This document shows positions 1-12,900 of a stretch of 64,000 nucleotides of DNA, piece by piece (within the stretch, counting starts at the first letter, position 1; each line of letters starts with the position of its first letter). The notes beneath the pieces were generated by a model that saw only the letters and a list, made by a program, of their open reading frames with translations, was not told where the DNA came from and made no database searches. Made by a program: the position numbers and the translations under genes. Origin of the DNA: Coccinella septempunctata (lineage: Eukaryota > Arthropoda > Insecta > Coleoptera > Coccinellidae); contig NC_058190.1 in NCBI RefSeq assembly GCF_907165205.1, positions 13,338,001 through 13,402,000 of the forward strand, given 5' to 3'.

Positions 1-2209
1 TGAAGCTGATGTGGCGAGATTAGTCAGGCTGGCTTATCAATCCAGACATTCGTGGATAGGATAAAGGATAGTGAAATACAACAAGCCCTGAGACTAGCAC
101 GCCCTAGAACCGTAGATGATGCCTTAGCCCAGGCTTTGGAAATCGAGGCATCGAAGCAAGCGTCGCATAGAGAAGTGTAAGACAAGTACAAAAAAACAGA
201 CCGATCGATCTATTGAGGACATTGTCAGAGAAGAATTCCGCAGAATATCACAAGTTAGGAAAAAGGATGCTGTGTGCTGGAACTGCAACAAAAATGGGCA
301 TTTAAAGCCAAAACATTCCAGAATTGGAAAATCAGCCACAGCAGGGAAACTAAAAGGGGTCGGTGATAAGGGGCATAAATCGACCCAAGCCAAAAATGCC
401 CCCGAAGTGATAATCCAGGGAATAATGTCTAAGGATTTATAAAGCATAGTTATCCCCGGAAAGATAAATAATCGAAATGTGAAAATACTGGTAGACACTA
501 GCTCGACCAAAACCATTGTGCGTCCAGAAATTGCTGAAGGATTCAAGATTCGCCCAGTTAGGATCAAACTTCGAACTGCGTCTGTACAAGAAATACCGAC
601 TTTTGGATCGATCGTCTCCACTATTGAATTGAGAAACACAAAAGTTAGCCACGAAGTTCTGGTAGCTGGAATCACGAAAGAAGTTATTCTGGGATTGGAC
701 CTTGTTAAGAAGCTTGGATGCCAATTGGATATGAATAGTGATGAACTTCGGCTAGGAAGTGAAGAGATTCCATTCAATGATGTGGAGGACAAGATATATC
801 GTATTGGACTGACCGAGGACATCACGTTGCCAGGTCGAACTGAAGGCATAGTGACTGGTAGATGTGACGACGTAACGAGGAGTGGCTGCGTGAGAGTAAT
901 TGAGCCCTGTGACGATACAACCTAGTCCTAGTAATAGTCCTAAAGAACTATTACTTGAGAAGACCTTGGTAAGTGTAAGAGAAAGTATTTCCATCCGATT
1001 GCTCAATGTCATCATGTTTCCAGTCACCCTGAAGCCTAAGGATACCTTGATTGGACTTGGTGTACCTGTGTACCATATTTTGGGTGGGATAAGTACTACA
1101 GAAGTGTCAAAATCGCAAAGTAATTCTGAAGAACTGGTGTCCCTCCTCACTTCAAAATGTCAAGAGCTCGACCGATACCAACTACTCGAAATTGATTCAA
1201 ACGTTCTCCGACGTTTTTGCTACGGACGGAAAAACAGGCAAGACCGATGTTGTACAGCATAAAATCAATACTGGTAATGCACAACCTATCCGACAGCATC
1301 CTAGACGTCTTTTTCTGGCAAAAAGAGAAGAAGCTGAGAGGGTTATTGAAGACATGGCGAGAGAAGGTGTAATCGAACCGTCCGATAGCCCCTGGACTTC
1401 GCCCGTACTATTAGTGAAGAAGAAGGATGGAACTACTATATTCTGCGTAGATTACAGGCAGTTCAATCGGGCCACGAAAAAGGACAGCTATCCCTTACCG
1501 AGAATTGATGATACCCTGGACACACTTTCAGGATCACGTTGGTTTTCCACCTTGGATCTGAAGAGTGGATATTGGTAGGTTGGCTTGGATCCAAAGGATG
1601 AAGAAATAACTGCCTTCAGTATTGGAACAGGTCTGTGGCAGTTTAAAGTTATGCCTTTCGGTTTATGCAATGCTACCACATTTGAACGTCTGATGGAGAC
1701 AATATTGAGAGGGCTCTCCTGGAAAACTTGTCTGGTGTATTTGGATGATGTGATTGTAGTAGGAAAATCCTTCCGAGATCACTTACACAACTTATCCGAG
1801 GTTTTCCAGCGACTTCATGATTCCAACCCAAATCTTAGTCCCAAAAAATGTAATCTGTTTCGAACTGAAGTGAAATATTTAGGACACGTAGCTTCACGTG
1901 GAGGTATGAAAGTTGATCCGGATTAGATCAATGCAGTTCAGGAATGGCCCATACCGAAAGACAAAAGTGAGTTGCGAAGTTTCTTAAGCCTTTGCACTTA
2001 TTATAGAAGATTTGTATCTGGTTTTGCCAACATTGCCAAGCCTCTGACGAAATTGACAGGAGATGGGCAGGAGTACCTACATATGAGCCGATGATTGCGC
2101 TGAAGCCTTCGAACGATTGAAAAAGGTTCTGGTCACAGCTCCAGTTCTGAGTTACGCAAGGGCTGGAGGTATTTTCGTGCTCGACACCGATGCCAGTTAT
2201 ACAGCTATT
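1..2209 (+). pseudogene. Decayed, truncated Ty3/gypsy gag-pol copy
   Basis: This stretch is colinear with the better preserved element from about 52983 to 55580. It enters mid-Gag at the window edge and passes through the zinc-knuckle region, protease, reverse transcriptase and the first residues of RNase H. The protease motif reads DTSS near 490-505 where the other copy has DTGS, so the active site is altered. The RT box YLDD survives near 1738-1750. Lesions include a 24-bp deletion near position 38, TAG stops near 923 and 1576, and frame changes near 1190 and 2090. It lacks the hammerhead-bearing insertion present in the other copy, so it preserves the empty target site near 138-150. Homology stops abruptly at about 2209, where a non-LTR fragment begins. 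No LTR is seen. Confidence 0.9.
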
Positions 2210-2828
2210 TAGTTATCCCGATACACAAGGGCGACAACTTGGATGAAGTCACTAACTATCCTCCTATTTCGATCTTGAGTGTCTTATCGAAAGTTTTCGA
2301 AAGAATCGTGTTCGCAAGAATGTCTAAATATCTGAATAAATACAAAATACTCAATAGAGCTCAGCACGGCTTCACAAGTGGGCGGTCAACCCAAACTGCT
2401 GCACTCGATTTCATTGATTCCGTGTATGGTGGTATGGACCACAACTTACATGTTGCTGGCTTGTTTTCTGACCTGTCTTATCCCTTCGCCACGTTTTTTT
2501 TTTAATTCATCCTGAATGAGTGTTACAGCTTGGGGTTCAGGGAGATATTTCTTGATTGGTTACTCAGTTATCTCAATCAGAGAACTATGCGCGTTAAGGT
2601 TAGTTCCACTTATTCGACTAAATTTCCAGTCGATTGTGTGGTTTCTCAGGGCTCCGTGTTGGGACTGCTCTTATTTTTGTTGTTCATTAATGACTTGCCA
2701 ATCCACTTGGCCCTATTCTTTCTAGTTCTCTTTGCGGACGACACCTCTCTTGTAGTGTCGGCTAACACTGCCTAGGAGCTTCGTCTCGCGTGCGAGTCCA
2801 TTGTAAGCCAGTTCGTTGCTTACCTTGC
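2210..2828 (+). pseudogene. Non-LTR retrotransposon RT fragment
   Basis: Translation gives typical jockey/CR1-superfamily RT blocks: a YRPIS-like block mutated to YPPIS near 2257, a GF.SGRST block near 2370-2390, QGSVLG near 2647-2665 and the catalytic FADDT box near 2735-2750. About 25 to 35 residues around the first catalytic Asp block (2470-2530) are missing or scrambled, and there is a stop at 2773. Both ends are truncated: the 5' side abuts the gypsy remnant and the 3' side runs directly into the satellite array. It is a dead remnant and the exact clade cannot be set. Confidence 0.8.
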
Positions 2829-2832
2829 ACCC

Positions 2833-5800
2833 AAGGTTGCCACGGAAAGACCACAGTGACCTATCCCGTCCTACCCCTGTTGTATTCCGTTTAGATCTCC
2901 CGTTTACCGCAGACTTCTGTCGCCTGGCTATCTGGTGACGGAAACCAATCGGCAGAAGTCTCGACGTCGTTCCACTGGTAATGCTTGGCGTGTACACCCA
3001 AGGTTGCCACGGAAAGACCACAGTGACCTATCCCGTCCTACCCCGGTTGTGTTCCGTTTAGATTTCCCGTTTACCGCAGACTTCTGTCGCCTGATTATCT
3101 GGTGACGGAAACCAATCGGCAGAAGTCTCGAAGTCGTTCCACTGGTAATGCTTGGCGTGTACACCCAAGGTTGCCACGGAAAGACCACAGTAACCTATCC
3201 CGTTCTACCCCTGTTGTGTTCCGTTTAGATTTCCCGTTTACCGCAGATTTCTGTCGCCTGGCTATCTGGTGACGGAAACCAATCGGCAGGAGTCTCGAAG
3301 TCGTTCCACTGGTAATGCTTGGCGTGTACACCAAAGGTTGCCACGGAAAGACCACAGTAACCTATCCCGTTCTACCCCTGTTGTGTTCCGTTTAGATTTC
3401 CCGTTTACCGCAGACTTCTGTCGCCTGGCTATCTGGTGACGGAAACCAATCGGCAGAAGTCTCGAAGTCGTTCCACTGGTAATGCTTGGCGTGTACACCC
3501 AAGGTTGCCACGGAAAGACCACAGTAACCTATCCCGTCCTACCCCTGTTGTGTTCCGTTTAGATTTCCCGTTTACCGCAGACTTCTGTCGCCTGGCTATC
3601 TGGTGACGGAAACCAATCGGCAGAAGTTTCGAAGTCGTTCCACTGGTAATGCTTGGCGTGTACACCCAAGGTTGCCACGGAAAGACCACAGTAACCTATC
3701 CCGTTCTACCTCTGTTGTGTTCTGTTTAGATTTCCCGTTTACCGCAGACTTCTGTCGCCTGGCTATCTGGTGACGGAAACCAATCGGCAGAAGTCTCGAA
3801 GTCGTTCCACTGGTAATGCTTGGCGTGTACACCCAAGGTTGCCACGGAAAGACCACAGTGACCTATCCCGCCCTACCCCTGTTGTGTTCCGTTTAGATTT
3901 CCCGTTTACCGCAGACTTCTGTCGCCTGGCTATCTGGTGACGGAAACCAATCGGCAGAAGTCTCGAAGTCGTTCCACTGGTAATGCTTGGCGTGTACACC
4001 CAAGATTGCCACGGAAAGACCACAGTGACCTATCCCGTCCTACCCCGGTTGTGTTCCGTTTAGATTTCCCGTTTACCGCAGACTTCTGTCGCCTGATTAT
4101 CTGGTGACGGAAACCAATCGGCAGAAGTCTCGAAGTCGTTCCACTGGTAATGCTTGGCGTATACAACCAAGGTTGCCACGGAAGACCACAGTAACCTATC
4201 CCGTTCTACCCCTGTTGTGTTCCGTTTAGATTTCCCGTTTACCGCAGACTTCTGTCGCCTGGCTATCTGGTGACGGAAACCAATCGGCAGAAGTCTCGAA
4301 GTCGTTCCACTGGTAATGCTTGGCGTGTACACCCAAGGTTACCACGGAAAGACCACAGTAACCTATCCCGTCCTACCCCTGTTGTGTTCCGTTTAGATTT
4401 CCCGTTTACCGCAGACTTCTGTCGCCTGGCTATCTGGTGACGGAAACCAATCGGCAGAAGTCTCGAAGTCGTTCCACTGGTAATGCTTGGCGTGTACACC
4501 CAAGGTTGCCACGGAAAGACCACAGTAACTTATCCCGTTCTACCTCTGTTGTGTTCTGTTTAGATTTCCCGTTTACCGCAGACTTCTGTCGCCTGGCTAT
4601 CTGGTGACGGAAACCAATCGGCAGAAGTCTCGAAGTCGTTCCACTGGTAATGCTTGGCGTGTACACCCAAGGTTGCCACGGAAAGACCACAGTGGCCTAT
4701 CCCGTCCTACCCCTGTTGTGTTCCGTTTAGATTTCCCGTTTACCGCAGACTTCTGTCGCCTGGCTATCTGGTGACGGAAACCAATCGGCAGAAGTCTCGA
4801 AGTCGTTCCACTGGTAATGCTTGGCGTGTACACCCAAGGTTGCCACGGAAAGACCACAGTGGCCTATCCCGTCCTACCCCTGTTGTGTTCCGTTTAGATT
4901 TCCCGTTTACCGCAGACTTCTGTCGCCTGGCTATCTGGTGACGGAAACCAATCGGCAGAAGTCTCGAAGTCGTTCCTTTGGTAATGCTTGGCGTGTACAC
5001 CCAAGGTTGCCACGGAAAGACCACAGTGACCTATCCCGTCCTACCCCTGTTGTGTTCCGTTTAGATTTCCCGTTTACCGCAGACTTCTGTCGCCTGGCTA
5101 TCTGGTGACGGAAACCAATCGGCAGAAGTCTCGAAGTCGTTCCACTGGTAATGCTTGGTGTGTACACCCAAGGTTGCCACGGAAAGACCACAGTAATCTA
5201 TCCCGTTGTACCCCTGTTGTGTTCCGTTTAGATTTCCCGTTTACCGCAGACTTCTGTCGCCTGGCTATCTGGTGACGGAACCCAATCGGCAGAAGTCTCG
5301 AAGTCGTTCCACTGGTAATGCTTGGCGTGTACACCTAAGGTTGCCACGGAAAGACCAGAGTAACCTATCCCGTTCTACCCCTGTTGTGTTCCCTTTAGAT
5401 TTCCCGTTTACCGCAGACTTCTGTCGCCTGGCTATCTGGTGACGGAAACCAATCGGCAGAAGTCTCGAAGTCGTTCCACTGGTAATGCTTGGCGTGTACA
5501 CCCAAGGTTACCACGGAAAGACCACAGTGGCCTATCCCGTCCTACCCCTGTTGTGTTCCGTTTAGATTTCCCGTTTACCGCAGACTTCTGTCGCCTGGCT
5601 ATCTGGTGACGGAAACCAATCGGCAGAAGTCTCGAAGTCGTTCCTTTGGTAATGCTTGGCGTGTACACCCAAGGTTGCCACGGAAAGACCACAGTAACTT
5701 ATCCCGTTCTACCTCTGTTGTGTTCTGTTTAGATTTCCCGTTTACCGCAGACTTCTGTCGCCTGGCTATCTGGTGACGGAAACCAATCGGCAGAAGTCTC

Positions 5801-6505
5801 GAAGTCGTTCCACTGGTAATGCTTGGCGTGTACACCCAAGGTTGCCACGGAAAGACCACAGTGACCTATCCCGTCCTACCCCTGTTGTGTTCCGTTTAGA
5901 TTTCCCGTTTACCGCAGACTTCTGTCGCCTGGCTATCTGGTGACGGAATCCAATCGGCAGAAGTCTCGAAGTCGTTCCTTTGGTAATGCTTGGCGTGCAC
6001 ACCCAAGGTTGCCACGGAAAGACCACAGTAACTTATCCCGTTCTACCTCTGTTGTGTTCTGTTTAGATTTCCCGTTTACCGCAGACTTCTGTCGCCTGGC
6101 TATCTGGTGACGGAAACCAATCGGCAGAAGTCTCGAAGTCGTTCCACTGGTAATTCTTGGCGTGTACACCCGAGGTTGCCACGGAAAGACCACAGTGACC
6201 TATCCCGTCCTACCCCTGTTGTGTTCCGTTTAGATTTCCCGTTTACCGCAGACTTCTGTCGCCTGGCTATCTGGTGACGGAAACCAATCGGCAGAAGTCT
6301 CGAAGTCGTTCCTTTGGTAATGCTTGGCGTGTACACCCAAGGTTGCCACGGAAAGACCACAGTGACCAATCCCGTCCTACCCCTGTTGTGTTCCGTTTAG
6401 ATTTCCCGTTTACCGCAGACTTCTGTCGCCTGGCTATCTGGTGACGGAAACCAATCGGCAGAAGTCTCGAAGTCTTTCCACTGGTAATGCTTGGCGTGTA
6501 CACCC
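2833..6505. repeat. 167-bp satellite, 22 tandem units
   Basis: A motif beginning AAGGTTGCCACGG recurs every 167 bp at 2833, 3000, 3167 and so on up to 6339, with a final partial start at 6506. One unit (4169) is 166 bp. Units are roughly 95 percent alike. Each has an internal inverted pair, AGACTTCTG and CAGAAGTCT, about 30 bases apart, plus two related CACGGAAA/GACGGAAA blocks. Variants are ordered rather than random. Units at 3000 and 4002 share two private changes. From 5504 onward, units ending in CCTTTGG alternate with units ending in CCACTGG, suggesting a dimeric higher-order repeat. It appears to lie in an intron of the NRF-like gene. The 86-residue open frames on the minus strand are by-products of the repeat, because 167 is not divisible by three. 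Confidence 0.97.
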
Positions 6506-6637
6506 AAGGTTGGCGCTCGATATTAAACCCTTTCGCGAATTAAACCCGTTACAAGGCTGTTTGCTCACCGACTCATTTAAGGCCTACTTATTACAGTGAT
6601 TGCTATGGGAACTGTTACAGAAATCTGAGAAATATGT

Positions 6638-6767
6638 AACGTCCACTTTCATAATCAGATTTAAAATAACTTCAAGCTTAAAGCTACCTCTACAGTCATT
6701 TTTAGTAGGGTTAAAGGAGGCTTTAAAATTAAAGCGACTTTTAGTTTGATTATGATACCGGTCGTTA
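6638..6767. mobile_element. Short MITE ending in CGTTAA-like termini
   Basis: The 130-bp segment has imperfect inverted ends: TAACGTCCACTTTCATAATC on the left and a right end whose complement reads TTAACGACC...CATAATCAAA. Internal blocks of alternating TTTAAAGC and GCTTTAAA are shared with copies near 32609-32640 and 33347-33690. It has no coding capacity. A TTAA target would suggest piggyBac-like mobilisation, but the duplication is not clean here. Confidence 0.6.
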
Positions 6768-6888
6768 AGTAACGTAACCTTGGCTTCAAATAAGTCGTTG
6801 CAAACAAGGTCAAGTAGTATGTATTTGTTTCACACTGATTATTTATAGTAAATATGAACACTAAAATTCATATATGTAATATACTCAC

Positions 6889-6995
6889 TAAGCGTTTCCT
6901 TCGAGTTGTCAGTTTCGGGCACAGGTTCTCTTGTTGCCATTCCATCATAAATTGTTGCAATGATAACAAATATAAGGTAAACGGTAAGGAACAAT
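6889..6995 (-). CDS. NRF-like gene exon 4 (first transmembrane helix)
   Basis: The minus strand has a strong acceptor (TTTTAATTTTCAG) before 6995 and a GTGAGT donor after 6889. The 107-nt exon opens with one base that completes the codon left by exon 3. It encodes 35 residues: a hydrophobic run starting LFLTVYLIFVIIATIYD, which fits the transmembrane helix that follows the NRF domain, then a polar tail rich in Glu, Pro and Thr. It lies between a MITE (6638-6767) and the MITE nest that begins at 7308. Confidence 0.65.
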
Positions 6996-9900
6996 CTGAA
7001 AATTAAAATATCATGTTGGAATAAAGATGCATAAACAGTTGCCAAATATCTCTTGATTTGAGAGTTAAGCGTTTTCAAAATTCAAGTCCCTTTCGATATT
7101 TGATACAGGAAATTAACCAGTGGCGTAACTGGAGGACCCCATATCAGAGTGATGTGGGGAGCCCGACCTGCGGCGAAACCCAAAAGATGATTGAAAAATT
7201 TTCACAAGCAAACAGAATAATTATTTTCAGTCAACTATTCAAAGAGAAAATTAAATTACGGAGGTGTTATTCGGGTATTAAGGTAAATTTGAGATACGTT
7301 AGCGGCATCACACTAGCAGGGCACCTCAAAGAATTTTTACGATTTTTATGCTCTCGTTTTGCTCTCATTTTGCTCCGTTTTGCTCACCTCTCAGTTTATT
7401 TTGGTCACCTGTATACAGTGAGCTATAGACAATTCAAAGTGCCCTGCTGGTGTAATATTACCCCCCAGCAGGGCACCTCAACGGATCTTTCCAATATTGG
7501 TATCATTCGAAAGCTCTCGTTTTGCTCCGATTTGCTCACCAGTCCGTTCGTTTTGCTCATTTATACTTTTTTTTCTCACCCTAGCTCGTAGGATATCTGC
7601 GTTTTGCTCTCGTTTTGCTCTTTTCAAATCTGCAATTAGTTTTTCTCTACCACTTACCGTTACCGAGATATACGTTCAGTTGCAGGAAAGTCCATTAAAA
7701 TTTAATACGTCATTAAAATCTTAATCCTCCATTTTCCCCTTCAAAAATGACAGTTTTAAATTTTGATAGGGCATCAAATCTTAATGGACTTTCCTGCAAC
7801 TGGGCCATAGATAATTAAAAGTGCCCTCCTTCTGTAATAACACACCCAACAAAGTATACAATATATACAATGGCTGTTAAGTACTCTCCTTGATATGCAA
7901 CAACACCTCTTAGAAAGAGGATTTGTTTTGATTCTGTTCTTCAGGATTTGGGCGAATCACAGAGCTTTGTTGGTTGGAAGGAAAGCACTTCAAAGATAAG
8001 TTGGTTTTTCGTTTTTATCATTGAAACATTTTCGTATGGCTTTTTCGCCCAAAACTGGACTTAACAGTCGAAATAAATGTGTACATTATTTTCGATACTA
8101 ATCTGGACCACTTTTTCAGAATCCGGTGGTCTATCGACAATTTTCCAAACCAACTGGATCTTGCAATATCGGCAAGAGCCAGTGAATTTTTCGTACTCAC
8201 AACAATTATCAGCTGTTATATATTATTACCTTCAAATGAAAAACAACAAGGAAACTTTGCTTCACTATAGAACTTCTGACTGGTGCTATCTTTCTTTGAA
8301 AGAACTAGTGGACTTCTAGTACCTAGTCGTTTATAATTTCAAGTGAACTTAAACATCATTCAATTTTACACCTAAATGGTACATTGATGAAACTCGATAC
8401 TGTGAACCGTTTTGGAATGTCTTGATTTAAAATTTATGAAGTAATAACCGATGCTGGTATAAAGTAATGGTCGGTAAGGGTGAAGCTATTAATTATTATT
8501 ATTATGATTTAGGTATAGTATGCATTATGTGAATCAAAACGTTTTTGCACCATCGATTTAACGAATACATGTTAAAAAATTGGAATGTAGGGCTCTACAA
8601 TCTCGTAATATTTTTTTTTCTTCAACGCCCTTCAACTTGAATACGGATGCTGTTACGAAGATTTTTCACTGGAGAAACCCTAATTATTTTTCAGTTTTCT
8701 ACCTTTCCTAGAGTCGGGGTCACCTTTTTGTGAAACAACCTGTATATTTCATCAGTTTTCAAAACTTAATTCACTGTTCTCAGGAAGCTGAGTCGAGTCA
8801 CATGGACTGACACGAGACTGGTCTATATCAAAAGTTCGGTTCTTTTAAGAAAAAGTCATGAAATCCAAATCAATTTACAGATTTAATTATGTTGTATAGA
8901 TTTGTTTTCAGGAAGCAATCTGAAATCCCTTGTTTTCACTTGTGATTTTTTCTTGTTATCCGTTGAGGTAATATTACACTAGCAGGGTACTTTTATTTGT
9001 CTATAGCTCAATAGGTGCAAAAAAAAATTAATTGTGAGCTTTCGATTGGGATCAATATCGGAAAGCAGGGCACTTTTGATTATCTATATCTCGGTAACGG
9101 TAAGTGGTAGAGAAAAACTAGTTGCAGATTTGAAAAGAGCAAACCGAGAGCAAAACGCAGATATTCCGAAAATAATGATTCACATTCATTTCGACTGTTA
9201 AGTCCAGTTTGGGGCGAAAAAGCGATACAAAAATGTTTCAATGATAAAAACGAAAAAACCAACTTATCTTTGAAGTGCTTTCCTTCCAACCAACAAAGTT
9301 CTGTGATTTGCCCGAATCCTTAAGAACAAAATCATAACAAATCCTCTTTCTAAGAGGTGTTGTTGCATATCAAGGAGAGTACTCAACAGCCATTGTATAT
9401 TGTATACTTTGTTGGGTACTATATGTACCTATAGTGTGTTATTACAGAAGGAGGGCACTTTTAATTATTTATATCTCGGTAACGGGTAGTGGTAGAGAAA
9501 AACTAATTGCAGATTTGAAAAGAACAAAACGAGAGCAAAACGCAGATATCCTACAAGCTAGGGTGAGAAAAAAACATTTTTTCTCCTCCAAAAACTCGTA
9601 AAGTATAAATGAGCAAAACGAACGGACTGGTGAGCAAAACGGGGCAAAACGAGATCTTTCGATCGAAACCAATATCGGAAAGATCCGTTGAGGTGCCCTG
9701 CTAGTGTAATATTACACTAGCAGTGCACTTTTGATTATCTATATCTCGGTAACGGTAAGTGGTAGATTAAAACTAATTGCGGATTAGAAAAAAGCAAAAC
9801 GAGAGCAAAACGCAGATATCCCACAAGCTACCCAGGTGACCATATCTCATAACAGTTATGAAGCAGAAATGTATCCAGCGCTCCTTGTTTTATAACAGAT

Positions 9901-12900
9901 ATAGCACACTAAGAGTACAAATACAGAGCGCTTATGTAGCAGCTATGCTCCTATGTCCGCCTCAAACTAGGAACACATCTCCTTCCTGAAAGGAGCATAA
10001 ATAGTTCAAACATGGATCATGCAAATATTTGTTTCATGGGAGATCTATATATATTACGTTCATGTGCTATGATTATTATGTTTCATTTGTTATTGAAAAT
10101 GCTTTCAAAAAAAGCATGAAAAATTATGGAAATTAATATAAACTATTGCAATATTGAACTCGTATTTTGATTTTTCAAATAGTGTGTGTTTATCGATCAT
10201 TTTTGAAAATAAAATTGATTATTGTTCTCCAAGAAAAATTAGGGCATGTCTTTCTGGACTTCGCACTTTCCTGCATTCCATAAAAGAATACAATACAACA
10301 GTTCATTAATCTTTTGGCTTAGGTCAAAAAGTTTTTAGAAGAATTGTGTCAAAATTTTCAATATAAGTATATGATTTATTCATTTATTTCTACATATGAG
10401 GTACATGCAACACGTGACGAAATAACCTATATCGAAATTTACACCAAACAGGACATTATTTATTCAAATATAATTTTTATATGCTGGATATAACAAAAAC
10501 ATAGCCTATTATGTGTTATAGGACTGCTATGAAAATACGAGAAATGATTTATTGACCTACAGTTCGATATCCATAGCACTTTAATTCTTTTCAGTAATTC
10601 ACCATTTCACTGGAAAATCACTATGACACACAAATAACTTATCAAACGTTCAATATCTGCTCTTATTCACTTTCAGTAATCCACTATTCAACTGACAAAA
10701 CGTCTAAATGATGATAAATACATATCGAAACGACCGCAGTATCAATAGCATTTCTCACAATCCTCCATATTTGTTTACGTTTTACAGCGCCCTCGACGGT
10801 AGTTAAAACGATTATGGTGTCATGCTCTGTTCATGATCTCAAAATGATACATGGCAAATAAAGAACAATGTTACAAATATGTTACGTGGATATCAGGGAG
10901 CGGGAACATGAAATTTACAAAATGTGGATATAATTTCGATACAGCACAGGTACATCTCAAATATCACATCAGACACGTAATGGTTACAGAAAAGTAACAC
11001 ATAACAAAGTTCCCCATTCGATCTCCCAAGAAAACATAACAGATATGTTACTGGTCACCTGGGTAGGGTAAGAAAAAAATTTTTTTCTTCTCTGAAAACT
11101 CGTAAAGTGTAAATGAGCAAAACGAACGGACTGGTAAGCAAAACGAGAGCTTTCGAATGCTACCAATATTGGAAAGATCCATTGAGGTTCCCTGCTGGTG
11201 CAATATTACACCAGCAGGGCACTTTGAATTGTCTACAGCTCATTGTATATTGGTGAGCAAAATGAAGTGAATCGTGAGCAAAACGGAGCAAAATGAGAGC
11301 AAATCGAGGGCATAAAAATCGTAAAAATTCTTTGAGGTGCCCTGCTAGTGTAATGCCGTTAGATGCGTTAGCTATTTGATATTGTCACAACCTAAAATTG
11401 ACTGACCTTGAAAGACTTTTCTTGCCTTAAAACTTACATAAACTTTATACATATGTGAAGGGAGAGAAGAAAATGTACGCAGATATCTATTTTTCAGTAG
11501 CCATGTATGAGAAATATTAGGTCATTGAACGCCAGATGTCGCAGCGATTTATTCACTACTTCGATGCCGCCTTTGCGTTCAACGGAGTTATACGGTGCTG
11601 ACGAGATCCAACAAGAGGTACTAACCTTTGATACCGACACGTTTTCTATGGTATACTGAAAATATAGTTTTCTGTCTTCATCGATTCATTTTTATGTTCC
11701 TCATGAGAAATTCAGTTAATTCAGGTGATCAAGCAGGCCATCCAATTTACCAGGAAACGTATAATTGATAAAAATTCTTACATTAACGCCGAAGTGCGGT
11801 GGTGCCCCAAGCTAAGCTTCATGTATCCAATGTGAATTGTATTGAAACTACCAACGACAGTTCTGAGGCAAAATGAGGCTTCATGTTTTAATTACATTTG
11901 AGAAAAAATTTGAATTTTGATGACCCTTCCTCATCATAAACGCACAAAAATTCCAATGAGTATGCATTATCAGGAAAGTTCGTGAATCAGTTGAATTTTA
12001 TAGGGATGAGTTATGTCTTCCATAAGAGCAATAAGGTGTTAGTAGGTACATGGGAATTTTCCACAGTTATGAGCAAAATATTTATCCGTAGATTTTTGGA
12101 TTTTCAGAAAATCTTTCGCAGTATCGGTTTCTCAATTTTAGCTATAGTTCTACTATGGTAAGACCGATTCATAAGAACGATTTTCAGATTTGAATCATTA
12201 AGACCACAGCTTTTTCTTTGTGGCTTCGCATTTTATCACCACGAACAAGTATCAATAGAAATTTTTTTCAGTCACCTTCGCCATTTCTTTTTGCGATTTT
12301 AGCTCACGAAAACAATTTGAATTACCTAAATACTAATGAGAAAGTGAAATATCGTTGTGTTCATAATTTGGTGAAGAGAATGTATAGACTAGATTGCCTA
12401 CAACAGGTGGCCTTATTATTTTCTCATTTGAATTTCAAAGAATACGTAATACTCATGCTCAGAAAAAATAGGAACACTAAAAATATTCATGATCTACCGA
12501 GAAAAAAGTTAAAATGTGGTTCAGGACTATAGATTAAATGAACAGAAAATAGATAGCCCACTCGAAAAACAAGCTTTAGCCTCATCTGTTTTTACGGTAG
12601 AGGTATTAATTTGAAAAAAAAAATTGGGAAGGATTATGTTGTGCTCATTTCAAACTTTTTCCTAATAATTCAGACAAACATCTGAAAAATTACCAAAGGA
12701 AAATCAGAGAATGATTTGCATTAGCTGTTGATTGGGAAATTATTTTCAAGGAAAAATTAGGGCTAATACGAATCTTCTACGATTTTTAGTCTTCGTATTT
12801 TCTAGTATGTTCAAAGTCACTGCAATTGTCTCACCAAAGCAACGCAATAGCGACGCGACAACGATCCCACATCCCCAGCGCGTATCTTTCGAGTTCATCC

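Larger units (their letters stand above)
7308..11358. mobile_element. Nest of inverted and concatenated MITE copies
   Basis: The outer ends are inverted copies: CACTAGCAGGGCACCTCAAA near 7311 and its complement ending near 11352. Inside, one short family recurs at 7308-7462, 7463-7840 (interrupted), 8969-9185, 9438-9714, 9715-11190 (interrupted) and 11198-11358. Its ends read ACACTAGCAGGGCAC, and adjoining copies meet across a shared AATATT. Copies carry repeated TTTTGCTC / GAGCAAAA words. 7909-8082 and 9186-9360 are a further inverted pair about 170 bp long. The 890 bp from 8083 to 8968 are AT-rich with no gene I can support. No transposase is present, so the copies must have been moved in trans. 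The whole nest sits in intron 3 of the NRF-like gene. Confidence 0.8.

Noticed and set aside
2722..6503. Many 78-99-codon open frames on both strands across the satellite
   Set aside because: They repeat every 167 bp, which is not a multiple of three, and have no domain; they are translations of the satellite unit.
2833..6505. Possible CRISPR-like array
   Set aside because: The whole 167-bp unit is conserved with no unique spacers, and the context is eukaryotic.
12218..12532. 104-codon plus-strand open frame
   Set aside because: No motif, no neighbouring exon signals, and intronic position; chance open frame is more likely.
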